A stretch of DNA of 64,000 nucleotides from Hyphomicrobium sp. CS1GBMeth3. Its GTDB lineage: Bacteria > Pseudomonadota > Alphaproteobacteria > Rhizobiales > Hyphomicrobiaceae. The position numbers and the translations under genes were made by a program. A model generated the notes under the pieces. That model was not told the DNA's origin and did not search any database. It saw nothing but the letters and a program-made list of their open reading frames with translations. The stretch spans positions 1,082,501 through 1,146,500 of the forward strand of contig NZ_FPHO01000003.1 in NCBI RefSeq assembly GCF_900117455.1. The letters are read 5' to 3'. Positions 50,679 to 59,407 of this stretch are shown one piece after another; the first letter of the stretch is position 1, and the number at the start of each line of letters is the position of its first letter.

Positions 50679-52085
50679 TCAGTTCAAGGCCACGAGCGTG
50701 GCGTCGTCCCTGAGCACGAACATCTGGCCCTGCGCAACGACGGGCGGAACGTACACGGCGCCGCCGACCGACATCTGCCCGCCGACACGCCCTGTCGTTG
50801 CATCCACGGCCGTGAGCTGCCCGTCCTTCGACGCCAGCCAAAGCATGCCGTTGGCCAGCACCGGGCCGGCCCAGGTCGTTGAGCCCGGGAGCTTGGTCGT
50901 CCACTTCGTGCGCCCGTCGGTCCGATTGAGCGCCATTAGCAGCCCGGAGGTATCGACCACGAACACGCTGTCGCCCACGACGTACGGCGCTTGCGTGCCG
51001 GGTACGGTGAGCGACCACAGCCGTTCGCCAGTCTTGGCTGCGGTGGCCACCATGCGTCCGCCGTGGCCGATGGCGAACACGGTACCGTTGTCGACGACGG
51101 GGCGAGCCGCATCGCTCATCGATGCGAGTTGCGAGGTCGTGCGCGAGCGCGCGAGGCTCTCCGACCACAGGCCGCTGCCATCTGAAACGCGGATCGCAAC
51201 AACGTCGCCGGTCGAGTAGGGCACGACCACGACGTCTTCCGCCACGGCCGGGCTGGCGTTGAGGCCCAGGCTCGCTGTTTGCGGCAAGCCGCGCACGACC
51301 CAGAGCTCTGCGCCATCGATGGTCGAGAGGCAGTAAAGCCGCCCTTCGACCGTCAGTATGAAGACGCGGTCCTGAGCGACGGTCGGCGCCGAACGGACGG
51401 GGATGCCGAGGTTCTTTTCCCAGATGGCATTGCCAGTGGCTGGATCGAGCGCCACGACGGAGCCCCAGCCGCTGGCTGCAAAGATCCGGCCGCCTTCGGC
51501 GGCGACGCCGCCGCCATAGCCGCCGCCATCCTCGGCCGTGAGATAGAGAATGTTCTGCGCGGCAACCGACAGGCTGCTCGCGCCCTGCTTGTCCGTTTTT
51601 GGCTTGAGCGAGGTCTTCCAAAGCGAAGAGCCGCCCGACATCGAGAAGGCGCTGACCGCGCCGTCGGCATCGAGCGTGAAAACGCGGCCGTCATAGACGA
51701 TGGGGCTCGCGGTAACGCGCCCGACCTTGCTCGTGCCGCGGCCGGCGCTGGCGCTCCACGCCTGCTTCAGGTTACTGCCGGAAAGCGCGAGGTGCCCCGG
51801 CGCGTTGTTCGGCGTTCCACCGGCCTGCGCCCATGCCTCGTTGAGCTGCGGCGACGGCAGTACGATGGGCCCCGACGCCTCGGCAAGCTCGCCGACGTTG
51901 CGCTCCTGCGCCGGCAGCACGGGAATGCGCTTGCCCGGCAACGGCGGCTCCGTCTCCTTGAACGGGTTGAGCTCGCTGACCTTGGGCAGGCTCGGCAGGC
52001 TGTCGGAGCAGCCACCGAGCATCGCACCCGCCGCGAGGAGGATTGCCCCGCAGGTTCGAGCTCGGCCCAAGCGATCACGCGCCAT
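50679..52085 (-). CDS. bamB: Outer membrane assembly lipoprotein BamB-like (PQQ-type beta-propeller)
   Basis: 468 residues. The lipobox is AGAMLGGCSDS (Cys about 26), followed by repeated PQQ-like blades (VYDGRVFTLDADGAVSAF, ILTVEGRLYCLSTIDG, LWLASKDGQLTAVDATTG). BamB is the propeller subunit of the BAM complex that inserts beta-barrels in the outer membrane. The gene upstream is the YfgM-like TPR protein, the conserved partner arrangement (yfgM-bamB). Confidence 0.88.
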   Translation of the reverse strand: MARDRLGRARTCGAILLAAGAMLGGCSDSLPSLPKVSELNPFKETEPPLPGKRIPVLPAQERNVGELAEASGPIVLPSPQLNEAWAQAGGTPNNAPGHLALSGSNLKQAWSASAGRGTSKVGRVTASPIVYDGRVFTLDADGAVSAFSMSGGSSLWKTSLKPKTDKQGASSLSVAAQNILYLTAEDGGGYGGGVAAEGGRIFAASGWGSVVALDPATGNAIWEKNLGIPVRSAPTVAQDRVFILTVEGRLYCLSTIDGAELWVVRGLPQTASLGLNASPAVAEDVVVVPYSTGDVVAIRVSDGSGLWSESLARSRTTSQLASMSDAARPVVDNGTVFAIGHGGRMVATAAKTGERLWSLTVPGTQAPYVVGDSVFVVDTSGLLMALNRTDGRTKWTTKLPGSTTWAGPVLANGMLWLASKDGQLTAVDATTGRVGGQMSVGGAVYVPPVVAQGQMFVLRDDATLVALN

Positions 52086-52108
52086 GTAGCTGTCTCCGGG
52101 CGTCGACC

Positions 52109-52867
52109 TCAGGGAGCCGACGCGGGTTTCTCTGCGTCTGGTTTGGCGCCCGCCTCGGGCGCCGCCGGTGCCGGCTCGGCCGCGGGCGCCTTATCGGACG
52201 CTCCCAGCTCCGCTGTGGCGATCTTAGCCATCAGGCGATGGACGCGCTCGCTTGCAGCCTGCCCCAATCCACTATCAGCGAGCAGCGGCGCGAGTGTCTT
52301 GCGCGCCTCGTCGATGTTCCCCGCCTTCAACGCGGCCGTGCCGAGCAGCTCACGCGCCGTAAAGCGCCACGGGCTGTCGTCACTGATCAAAGGGGTGAGC
52401 CGATTCTGCATCTCGGTAAAGTCGGCTTCCCCAAGCCTCAACGACGCCGCCTGCAGCCGCGCGAAGTTGGCGAGCAGCCTGTCGGCCGACGCATCCTCGG
52501 CGAGCTTGTCGAAAACCGCGAGCGCTTCCGTGCGCTTATCGAGCTTGAGATAGGCTCCCGCCTGCGATAAGGCGGCCAAAGACGCGTAGCCCTGGGGGCC
52601 GCTCTGTACCAGTTCGCCGAAAGCCTTGGCCGCGTCCTCGGTTTTCCCGGAGTCGAGCAGCGCATTGGCTGCTTCGAATTCAGCCCCTGCCGCGTTGGCG
52701 TTGGCGGCGCGGTGCGCATCCCAAAGCTGAGAGCCCACCACCGCGGCGATCACCGCAACGGCAGCCAGGATGATGTAGGTTCCGTAACGTTCCCAGAGCT
52801 TTGCAAACTGCTCGCGGCGCAGTTCCTCGTTCACTTCGCGGAACAGCGCATCGTTCTTGTCGACCAT
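52109..52867 (-). CDS. YfgM-like tetratricopeptide membrane protein
   Basis: 252 residues: a short cytosolic N-terminus (FREVNEELRREQFAKLWERYG), one membrane helix (about 30-48), a TPR-2-like periplasmic domain (about 55-215) and an Ala/Pro/Lys-rich tail. Family knowledge: YfgM links the SecYEG translocon to periplasmic chaperones, and the gene typically precedes bamB, as here (23-bp gap). Confidence 0.88.
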   Translation of the reverse strand: MVDKNDALFREVNEELRREQFAKLWERYGTYIILAAVAVIAAVVGSQLWDAHRAANANAAGAEFEAANALLDSGKTEDAAKAFGELVQSGPQGYASLAALSQAGAYLKLDKRTEALAVFDKLAEDASADRLLANFARLQAASLRLGEADFTEMQNRLTPLISDDSPWRFTARELLGTAALKAGNIDEARKTLAPLLADSGLGQAASERVHRLMAKIATAELGASDKAPAAEPAPAAPEAGAKPDAEKPASAP

Positions 52868-53040
52868 GAAGCTTCGTGCCTCAACCGTTGTTTTTCTAGG
52901 CAGACCGCTGCGGACCGACGCTTCGACCTAGCGGCACTGCCGGACCTTCGGGCCCGATGAGACCCGCTAGATAGCCCGGCTGCACCCGCAAGAGCAAATG
53001 TGCGAGAGGACACCTCCCGACCTTCCCCAACATATCTTGC

Positions 53041-53934
53041 TTAAGTGCTGAGCTTTTTCGGCTTTTTCGTGACTGGCGCCAGGCCCTGAGGGAAGCCCGG
53101 AGGCGTGCGCTTTGCCTCCTCCTTCATGGCATAGGTGTGCTCGGCAGCCGGGAACCGGCGCTCACCCACCTCCTCGGCATAGGACCGGATCGCATCCTCG
53201 ATGGCGGTGGCCACGGCCCCGAACTTCTTGACGAATTTCGGCACCCTCGGCGACAGCCCGAGCATGTCCTCCATGACCAGGATCTGCCCATCGCAGTTGG
53301 ACGAGGCCCCGATACCGATGGTGGGGATGGGAATGGCATCCGTGATGCGGGACGCGAGCGGCGCCGACATCGCCTCGAGCACGACGGCAAAGGCCCCGGC
53401 ATCCGCCAGAGCAAGCGCATCGTCCTCGATGGCCGCCCACTCATCGCGGGTGCGCCCCTGGCTCTTGAAGCCACCGATCACGTTGATGGACTGCGGCGTG
53501 AGCCCGATGTGGCCCATCACCGGAATACCGCGCTCCACGAGGTAGCGCGTCGTTTCCGCCATGCGCCGCCCACCTTCGAGCTTCACCGCCCCGCAATCCG
53601 TCTCCTTCATGACCCGCGAGGCATTCCGGAACGCTACCGACGGGCTCTCCTCGTAGGAGCCGAACGGCATGTCGATCGCCACCAGCGCCCGCTTTGCGCC
53701 GCGCACGACGGCCCGACCGTGCACGATCATCATGTCGAGCGTTACCGGCACTGTCGTCTCGAAGCCGTGCATGACCATGCCGAGGCTGTCGCCGACCAGC
53801 AGGAAATCACAATACTTATCGGCGATCGCGGCGGTATGCGCGTGATACGACGTGAGCGCGATGATCGGCTTCACGCGTTTCATGGCGGTGATGTCGGGCG
53901 CCATCAGGCGGCGCGTGAGCGGGTGGAGCGACAT
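53041..53934 (-). CDS. panB: 3-methyl-2-oxobutanoate hydroxymethyltransferase
   Basis: 297 residues from ATG 53934; the frame continues upstream to 54057 without family similarity. It is a TIM-barrel with the metal-binding [12 protein letters not shown] and conserved [13 protein letters not shown] and [15 protein letters not shown]. It transfers a one-carbon unit from methylene-tetrahydrofolate to alpha-ketoisovalerate, the first committed step to pantothenate. GGGAGA lies 11 nt before the start. panC is not adjacent. Confidence 0.95.
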   Translation of the reverse strand: MSLHPLTRRLMAPDITAMKRVKPIIALTSYHAHTAAIADKYCDFLLVGDSLGMVMHGFETTVPVTLDMMIVHGRAVVRGAKRALVAIDMPFGSYEESPSVAFRNASRVMKETDCGAVKLEGGRRMAETTRYLVERGIPVMGHIGLTPQSINVIGGFKSQGRTRDEWAAIEDDALALADAGAFAVVLEAMSAPLASRITDAIPIPTIGIGASSNCDGQILVMEDMLGLSPRVPKFVKKFGAVATAIEDAIRSYAEEVGERRFPAAEHTYAMKEEAKRTPPGFPQGLAPVTKKPKKLST

Positions 53935-54212
53935 ATGTCCGGCATCTCCCGTGGATGTTTTCCAGGAATCTAGACCGCCCAGCCCCTGGGCGCCACCCGC
54001 GGCTTCGCGCAGCGTCAATGAGAACCAGGGCTTAGAGACGTTGAATATCGGCAACACAGACCGCGCGATCGCATCTGCAACGCGTCACTGATTCGCCCGC
54101 ACACGCAATGTCTGGTACTTTTTCTGCTCCAGACTAACCAAGCCTTAGGCCCGCATCCTTAATCCTAGCCAGAACCAAACTTTCCCGGTCCAGCTGCAAG
54201 GATGGTTGTATC

Positions 54213-55967
54213 GTGCCACATTGTTGGGGGAATTCGCATCCATCGTCCACGCTCCGCAAGGCGGTCAGCGCAGGAAGCATTTGGGCGATCGGCCTCGGAG
54301 TTCTGACCGGCGCCAGCCTCGCCGCGCCGCGCGCCGAAGCACAGGGTCTTTTCGGTAGCTGGAACGAGCCCTCCTACACTTACAAGCCGCGCCAGAAGGC
54401 GAGGCGGCTGCCTTCTGCGGTCACGGCGCGCGAAGCCAAAAAATCATCGAAATTCAAAGAGGCTGAGACGGTCGCGCGCCCCGCCGAGGGCCCGCTCGTC
54501 GTCACGATCTCGCTCGCCCGCCAGCGCCTCACGGCCTATGACGCGAACGGCTCCATCGCCTCCTCGCCGATCTCGTCCGGGCGCGTCGGCTATGCGACCC
54601 CGACCGGCGTCTTCACCGTCGTGCAGAAGCGGCGGATGCATTTTTCAAATCTCTACGATAGCGCTCCGATGCCCAACATGCAGCGCCTGACGTGGTCCGG
54701 CGTCGCCATGCACGCAGGCGCACTGCCGGGCTACCCCGCCTCGCACGGCTGCATCCGCCTGCCGCACGGCTTCTCCAAAAAGCTGTTCGGCATGACCAAG
54801 ATGGGCACCCGTGTCATCGTCACGCGCGATCCCGTCTCGCCCAAACCCATTGCGCACGCAAAACTCTTCACGGCCTTCCCGCCGGAAGAGGAAACGGCGG
54901 CCGCCGTCGAGGAAACGCAGGTCGCCGACGCCTCGGGCGTGCTCGGCGTGACGCCTGCCGCCGCGGAAGAGCACGACCCTGCTTCTCTTCGCCCGCACCT
55001 CACGTACCGCGAACGTCGCCGCCTCGAAACCGAAAAGCTCAACGCCGAGATCCGCACTGCTGGCTACGCAAAGGCCGGAAAGCAGGCTCTCCTCGAGCAA
55101 GCCCACAAGGCAGCCATGACGACGCGCGAGCCTCTGATCGCCGCCCGCGCCGACGCCGAGCGCCTTGAGGAGGAGCTGCGCAAGCTCGAGACCGAGCTGG
55201 CTCGCGCCGAGCGCGAGCTCGCTGACCTCAAAGCGCCGCCGGAGGAAACCGCCAAGTCGAAGGGCAAGACCAGGCGCAAGACAAAGCGCATGAATGAATC
55301 CAAACGCGTCGCGCGCATGCTGACGCTCGAAGAGCGCATCGCCCGCCTGCCCGGAGAAATCGAGGCCGTGCGCGCATCCTACGGCCACGCCACCGAGGCT
55401 TTGCGCGGCGTCGAAAGCGTCGCCAAGGAAGCCGAGGACAAGCGCCGCGCCGCCCTCAAGGCCTATACCGAAGCCAACGCCGCCTTGCAGCGCGCGCTTG
55501 CCAAGGAAGAAGCAGCCAAGAAACTCGAGGCCATGCGCGACCGTCCGGTCTCGATCTTCATCAGCCGCGCCAAGCAGCGCCTCTACATCCGCCAGGGCTA
55601 TGACGACGTGCTCAACGTCGCCGTGACCTTCGACCGGCCGGAGGAGCCCGTCGGCACGCACGTTTTCACCGCCCTCGACGTCGCCGAGAGCAAGACGGAC
55701 ATGACGTGGAGCGTCGTCTCGGTCCCGCACGACCCGACGCGTAGCGCGCGCCGCACGAAGGGCACGCAGGCGAAGGAGGCCCCCCCGCCGCCGGTGGACC
55801 TCGCGGCGCAAACCGCCGCTGCCGCGCTCGACCGCATCACCGTCCCGGAGGACGTACGCGAGCAGATCGCGGACGTGATGAAGCCGGGCTCTTCGATCGT
55901 GATCTCGGATCTCGGCATCGGCAACGAGACGGGCGCCTACACCGACTTCATCGTCCCAATCCGCTGA
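54213..55967 (+). CDS. L,D-transpeptidase with coiled coil and second YkuD-like domain
   Basis: 584 residues with a GTG start. A signal peptide (about 1-43) precedes a YkuD domain (about 95-205) with catalytic Cys180 in HAGALPGYPASHGCIRLP. A charged coiled coil (about 265-440) follows, then a C-terminal segment (445-584) that restarts the YkuD pattern (VSIFISRAKQRLYIRQG ... EEPVGTHVFTALDV ... DLGIGNETGAYTDFIVPI) but has no SHGC motif. L,D-transpeptidases make 3-3 peptidoglycan cross-links or attach proteins to the wall, important in Rhizobiales polar growth. Confidence 0.9.
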   Translation: MPHCWGNSHPSSTLRKAVSAGSIWAIGLGVLTGASLAAPRAEAQGLFGSWNEPSYTYKPRQKARRLPSAVTAREAKKSSKFKEAETVARPAEGPLVVTISLARQRLTAYDANGSIASSPISSGRVGYATPTGVFTVVQKRRMHFSNLYDSAPMPNMQRLTWSGVAMHAGALPGYPASHGCIRLPHGFSKKLFGMTKMGTRVIVTRDPVSPKPIAHAKLFTAFPPEEETAAAVEETQVADASGVLGVTPAAAEEHDPASLRPHLTYRERRRLETEKLNAEIRTAGYAKAGKQALLEQAHKAAMTTREPLIAARADAERLEEELRKLETELARAERELADLKAPPEETAKSKGKTRRKTKRMNESKRVARMLTLEERIARLPGEIEAVRASYGHATEALRGVESVAKEAEDKRRAALKAYTEANAALQRALAKEEAAKKLEAMRDRPVSIFISRAKQRLYIRQGYDDVLNVAVTFDRPEEPVGTHVFTALDVAESKTDMTWSVVSVPHDPTRSARRTKGTQAKEAPPPPVDLAAQTAAAALDRITVPEDVREQIADVMKPGSSIVISDLGIGNETGAYTDFIVPIR

Positions 55968-55993
55968 CGCCGCGGCACGAGCGAGCCCACGAG

Positions 55994-56496
55994 CTAAGGC
56001 AGCCGCATCTCGCCTTCGGGCGGCGAGACGAGCACCGCGACGGCATCGCCCAACCGAACGACGCCGCCCTCGAGCACGCTGCACGTCACCCCGCCGCGCC
56101 AGAAGGGATGCAGCGCCTTGAGCAGGCCAGGGTAGGGTAGGCTTCGTCCATGCGCCCGCACGGTTGCGTCGGATTGGTGATCTCGAGCTTGACCGGCCCT
56201 ATCTGTAGGATACCGCCGCGCGCACGCGGCAGCCGCACCCCTTCGACGAAAAGGTTGGCCCGGCGCGTCGTCCACGGCAGGCGGACGGCAGCGCCGTCCG
56301 ACCCCGACAGCTCACCAAGCGCCGCTTCCCAGTCTTCCCGCGCCAGCACCGTGATGCGCCGCCGCGGAAACTTCGGCCCCTTGTGATCGCCCTCGAGACC
56401 GGCGTCCACGGTGATCGTGCCGCTCGAGAGTTCCTCCATCGGCGCGCGGACCGCCTCGCGCCGCGCGATCCCGATCAACCTGCCGGTCCCGGCCAT
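55994..56496 (-). pseudogene. MOSC domain protein gene broken by a 5-bp tandem duplication
   Basis: The 5' part (56496 down to about 56140) encodes a normal MOSC start (GTGRLIGIARREAVRAPME) to ITNPTQPCGRMDEAYP. Then the frame shifts: the original continuation GLLKALHPFWRGGVTC ... VLEGGVVRLGDAVAVLV is found in the next frame and ends at 55994. The shift coincides with GGGTA-GGGTA at 56130-56139; removing one copy restores YPGLLKALHP and a protein of 165 residues. As written, the protein stops at 56086 with an unrelated tail. It is a recent inactivation or a base-calling error. Confidence 0.85.
56130..56139 (+). repeat. 5-bp tandem duplication GGGTA-GGGTA causing the MOSC frameshift
   Basis: Two adjacent GGGTA copies; one copy restores the conserved MOSC reading frame. 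Confidence 0.85.
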
Positions 56497-56503
56497 CCTC
56501 GGA

Positions 56504-57091
56504 TCAGGGTGCGAAGCTGACCAGCGGCACGCCGATCAATGCACCGTGGCCCCACAACAGCATGAGCGCGAAGAGTGCCAAGCCGCCGACCACGACGATC
56601 ACGTCGTTCAGAGCCCCTTGCGGCGGGTTCGGCTGAAGCTTGTCCGGCCTATGCTTGACCGAGATGCGGTCGTAGACGGCGAACGCCAGGAAGCTGCCGA
56701 ACAACACCAGCGAACCGAGATCCCCGTTGACGAGCAAGTGAGCCAGCGCCCAGGTCTTGATGGCCGCCAGCATCGGGTGCTTCAGCGCCGAGCGAATGCG
56801 CGAGGGAACGAACGCCGCCACGAGAAAGATCAGCGCCGGCACCATCAGCAGATACGCGATGTGGCGCGTCCACGTCGGCGGGTCCCACAGAATGGGGTTC
56901 TTGCCCGGCATGACCTGCAGCTTGTGATAGCCGTAGACGATCAGCACGAAGCCGACCAGCGACAGCACCGCAAACCCGACCTTGTAGGCACCCTCGCCAA
57001 ACCGCTCGACGAGACCCGCGCGCAGGCTCGGCGACGTCGGCACGAGATGCACCGCGAAAAACAGAAGTAAGCCCAGAATTAAGGGAAGCAT
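56504..57091 (-). CDS. NnrU family membrane protein
   Basis: 195 residues from ATG 57091 (GGGGG upstream; frame open to 57163). Five or six membrane helices and the signature FAVHLVPTSPSLRAGLVERFGEGAYK, HIAYLLMVPALIFLVAA and HPMLAAIKTWALAHLLVNGD fit NnrU (PF07298). The family is linked to nitric-oxide/nitrite reduction and to carotenoid isomerase-like membrane enzymes; no nitrogen-oxide genes lie nearby, so the role here is open. It is adjacent to the broken MOSC gene (7-bp gap). Confidence 0.88.
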   Translation of the reverse strand: MLPLILGLLLFFAVHLVPTSPSLRAGLVERFGEGAYKVGFAVLSLVGFVLIVYGYHKLQVMPGKNPILWDPPTWTRHIAYLLMVPALIFLVAAFVPSRIRSALKHPMLAAIKTWALAHLLVNGDLGSLVLFGSFLAFAVYDRISVKHRPDKLQPNPPQGALNDVIVVVGGLALFALMLLWGHGALIGVPLVSFAP

Positions 57092-57298
57092 GCTTAAAAA
57101 CCCCCGATAGTGATCTGCGGGCGCTGCTGCATATGCGTAAAGCTCCCGCCGCACATTTCGCAACGCACTAAGATTGACCCGATGAGGTGGTTTTTAGCAT
57201 AATCTCGACCGGGCGGAACGCGTACGTGAGTGAGGCCCGCTGTGGCTGTGACCGACGGCTGGACAGAGTGGAGTAATCCTCCGGTAGGAAAAAGCCGG

Positions 57299-57718
57299 AT
57301 GGGAGCGCGCAACGCGCCGCGCTCGCTCGGCGCCGCCCTCCGCGATGCGGGCCTTGACGACGCGGCCCCCGACCCGCGCGAAACCGAAAACGACGCATTC
57401 GAGACATCGCCGCTGGACCAGCGCACGGCGAGCACCGCACCGCTCCTTACGGACTACCGCTCGCCGAGCCTGGCGCTTTTCACAAAGCCCGAAGCCGCGT
57501 CGCCCGTCGCGATCACGCCCTTGCAGCACGAGAGCGTGGTCTCGCCTCCGCCGTGGCTGCGAGCCGCCCGCCGCGGCCGCAGGCGCAAGCGTCTCTTGAA
57601 CACCGTCGGCTGGGTCACGACGCTGGTGGTGACCGGAACCATCATCGGCATCGCCGGGCACTTTCTCGCCGTGTCTCCGACTGCGATCGTAACGAGCATG
57701 CAGCAAGCCCGCCAATAG
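57299..57718 (+). CDS. Small single-pass membrane protein, unrecognised
   Basis: 139 residues from ATG 57299, which has TAGGAA 9 nt upstream; the frame is open to 57230. A polar N-terminal 90 residues precede Arg/Lys-rich RAARRGRRRKR and one membrane helix near the C-terminus (TVGWVTTLVVTGTIIGIAGHFL), so the N-terminus is probably cytosolic. No domain is recognised. It converges on the next gene with a 9-bp gap. Confidence 0.62.
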   Translation: MGARNAPRSLGAALRDAGLDDAAPDPRETENDAFETSPLDQRTASTAPLLTDYRSPSLALFTKPEAASPVAITPLQHESVVSPPPWLRAARRGRRRKRLLNTVGWVTTLVVTGTIIGIAGHFLAVSPTAIVTSMQQARQ

Positions 57719-57727
57719 TGCGCGAGT

Positions 57728-58492
57728 TCACGGCGAGGCTTTGGCCGGCGTCGGAGCAACGGCTGCACCCGGAGCCTGAGGCACAGCCGCAATCGGTGGC
57801 GATGTGGAGCCTGTCGGCGTCTGTGGCGACTGCGTCGGCTCCGCAGGTTTCTGCACGGCCTTCTCCACGCAATAGTCGTTGATGCGCGCTTCGGCGAGCG
57901 TCTTGGTTTTCTCGAACTGGCCCGTGAACGGGACGAACGTCGGCTGCGTCAGCTTGTAGAGTTCGTTCGTGAAGGTTGCGCCGCAATCGAGCACGTATTG
58001 GTGCAGCTCCGGCATCCGGCACGCTTCGAGCACTGCCTTCGCGTCTTGGTTGGCAAGCCGCGCATCGTAGGCTTTCGTCACGCAGCGGTCCTGGTCCGCG
58101 AGCGCCGCGATAAGGTAGTTTTCGAACACCGGCTCAAGCGACGAGACGTCGAGATCGCCCGCCGCCTCGCGAATGGCGAACAGGTTCAGCATCACGTTCT
58201 TGTTCCAGTCGACGTAGGCTTCGTCGTAGGCCCGCTTGCGATGGCGCACCTCGTCGATCTCGGTGTCGCGTTTGATGGCGGAGGCCACCATGCCGGCGCG
58301 CGTGCGCCGCTCGTAGACGAGATGCGCGATCGTCTCGATCGCCGCGCGCCGGGCCTGATAGGTGGAATAGGTCTGCGCCAGCCACGCACCGACGGACGCG
58401 GTGATGACGCCGTTGATCACGGCCGAAGCCAAAGCAAAGACGATCAGCTGACGACGCGTAAGCCGGGCGTAACGCAGGAGACTTCTCGACAT
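57728..58492 (-). CDS. Membrane-anchored protein of unknown function
   Basis: 254 residues: one membrane helix (about 17-40), then a mostly helical domain with motifs HLVYERRTRAGMVASAIK, RAYDEAYVDWNKNVMLNL, DRCVTKAYDARL and CRMPELHQYVLDCGATF, and a Pro/Ala/Thr-rich tail from about 215. Four Cys are in the helical part. I do not recognise the family. It is divergent from the SLATT-like gene over about 180 bp. Confidence 0.72.
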   Translation of the reverse strand: MSRSLLRYARLTRRQLIVFALASAVINGVITASVGAWLAQTYSTYQARRAAIETIAHLVYERRTRAGMVASAIKRDTEIDEVRHRKRAYDEAYVDWNKNVMLNLFAIREAAGDLDVSSLEPVFENYLIAALADQDRCVTKAYDARLANQDAKAVLEACRMPELHQYVLDCGATFTNELYKLTQPTFVPFTGQFEKTKTLAEARINDYCVEKAVQKPAEPTQSPQTPTGSTSPPIAAVPQAPGAAVAPTPAKASP

Positions 58493-58671
58493 GCGGCCCC
58501 CCTTCCCCTGAACCGATCGTCCGTCACCATAGCATCATTCGGAGACAAATAGCGGCTCGCCGAAAGCGCATTCCCCGCCGCTTACCGAGACGCTGTTACC
58601 TCCGCGCCGCGGCTCGACCACATCGAATCAGCTAAGCGAAGCATCTTCGAGACTTGAGGACGCGCCTCCCC

Positions 58672-59352
58672 ATGATGCCGGCGAGCGAACGAGCAAGACC
58701 TGAGCGCGGCGGACTGGCAAACGCGCACCCGCTGCGCGAGGTATTGCCTGCCGAACGGCTGCGCCTCGCCGTCGCGCCCCCGGACACGCGCGCGGCGGAC
58801 CAGCTCGCCCACACCATGCGCCTCGTAAAGGCCGCGCGCTTCAACGCCGCGACGCGCCTCGAGCAGAAGCAGACGGTGTCGCTGTTCACGCAATCGATGG
58901 TGGCGCTGTATTTCTTCGGCCTCGCCGTTTGGCAGGCGATCTATTTCGGACAGATCGACGAGCCGACGAACCGGCTGATCACATTCATCCAGCTCGTGTC
59001 ATCGGTGTTTACGCTGATCCTCGGGCTGCTCGAGTCGATGAACGACTACAAGATGAAGGCGCATCACCTGCACAACTGTGCCCTCGCCGTGTCCGAGCTC
59101 GCCCAGGAGCTGCGCATTGCCCGCCCTTCCGATCCCACCGAGGTGCAGGAGTTCCGGCGCCGCTATAACGAAGCGCTTCGCATGTGCCCGGCCAACCACG
59201 CGCGCCTCGACTTTCTGTTCGCCAAGCTTGGGACCAAAGCTGGCAACAGGCCCCAGCGGATCGCGCTGAAACTGCGCTACATTCTGGATGTCTATGGGCT
59301 GTACGCGCTGTTCCTGACCGTGCCGCCGCTGATCTGGTGGGTGCACCAGTAG
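58672..59352 (+). CDS. SLATT-domain-like 2TM(+1) membrane protein
   Basis: 226 residues from ATG 58672 (TTG 58654 is possible; GAGG at 58656 supports the ATG). The pattern fits SLATT domains: AARFNAATRLEQKQTVSLFTQ, two close membrane helices (about 76-95 and 103-120), a helix after them with YKMKAHHLHNCALAVSELAQEL, then RRRYNEALRMCPANHARLDF in place of the usual YN...N....DY, and a third hydrophobic helix (about 205-224). In known systems SLATT proteins are predicted pore-forming effectors of nucleotide-signalling defence. No nucleotidyltransferase partner is next to it. Confidence 0.62.
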   Translation: MMPASERARPERGGLANAHPLREVLPAERLRLAVAPPDTRAADQLAHTMRLVKAARFNAATRLEQKQTVSLFTQSMVALYFFGLAVWQAIYFGQIDEPTNRLITFIQLVSSVFTLILGLLESMNDYKMKAHHLHNCALAVSELAQELRIARPSDPTEVQEFRRRYNEALRMCPANHARLDFLFAKLGTKAGNRPQRIALKLRYILDVYGLYALFLTVPPLIWWVHQ

Positions 59353-59407
59353 CCCCGGCATAGGGCCTCAGACTCGCTCGCCTGGATCAATCCAAACCGG
59401 AAAGACC

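Noticed and set aside
50644..51621. N-terminal extension of the frame at 49756-50643
   Set aside because: It runs out of frame through bamB and is Arg-rich without motifs; ATG 50643 gives a sensible anchored protein.
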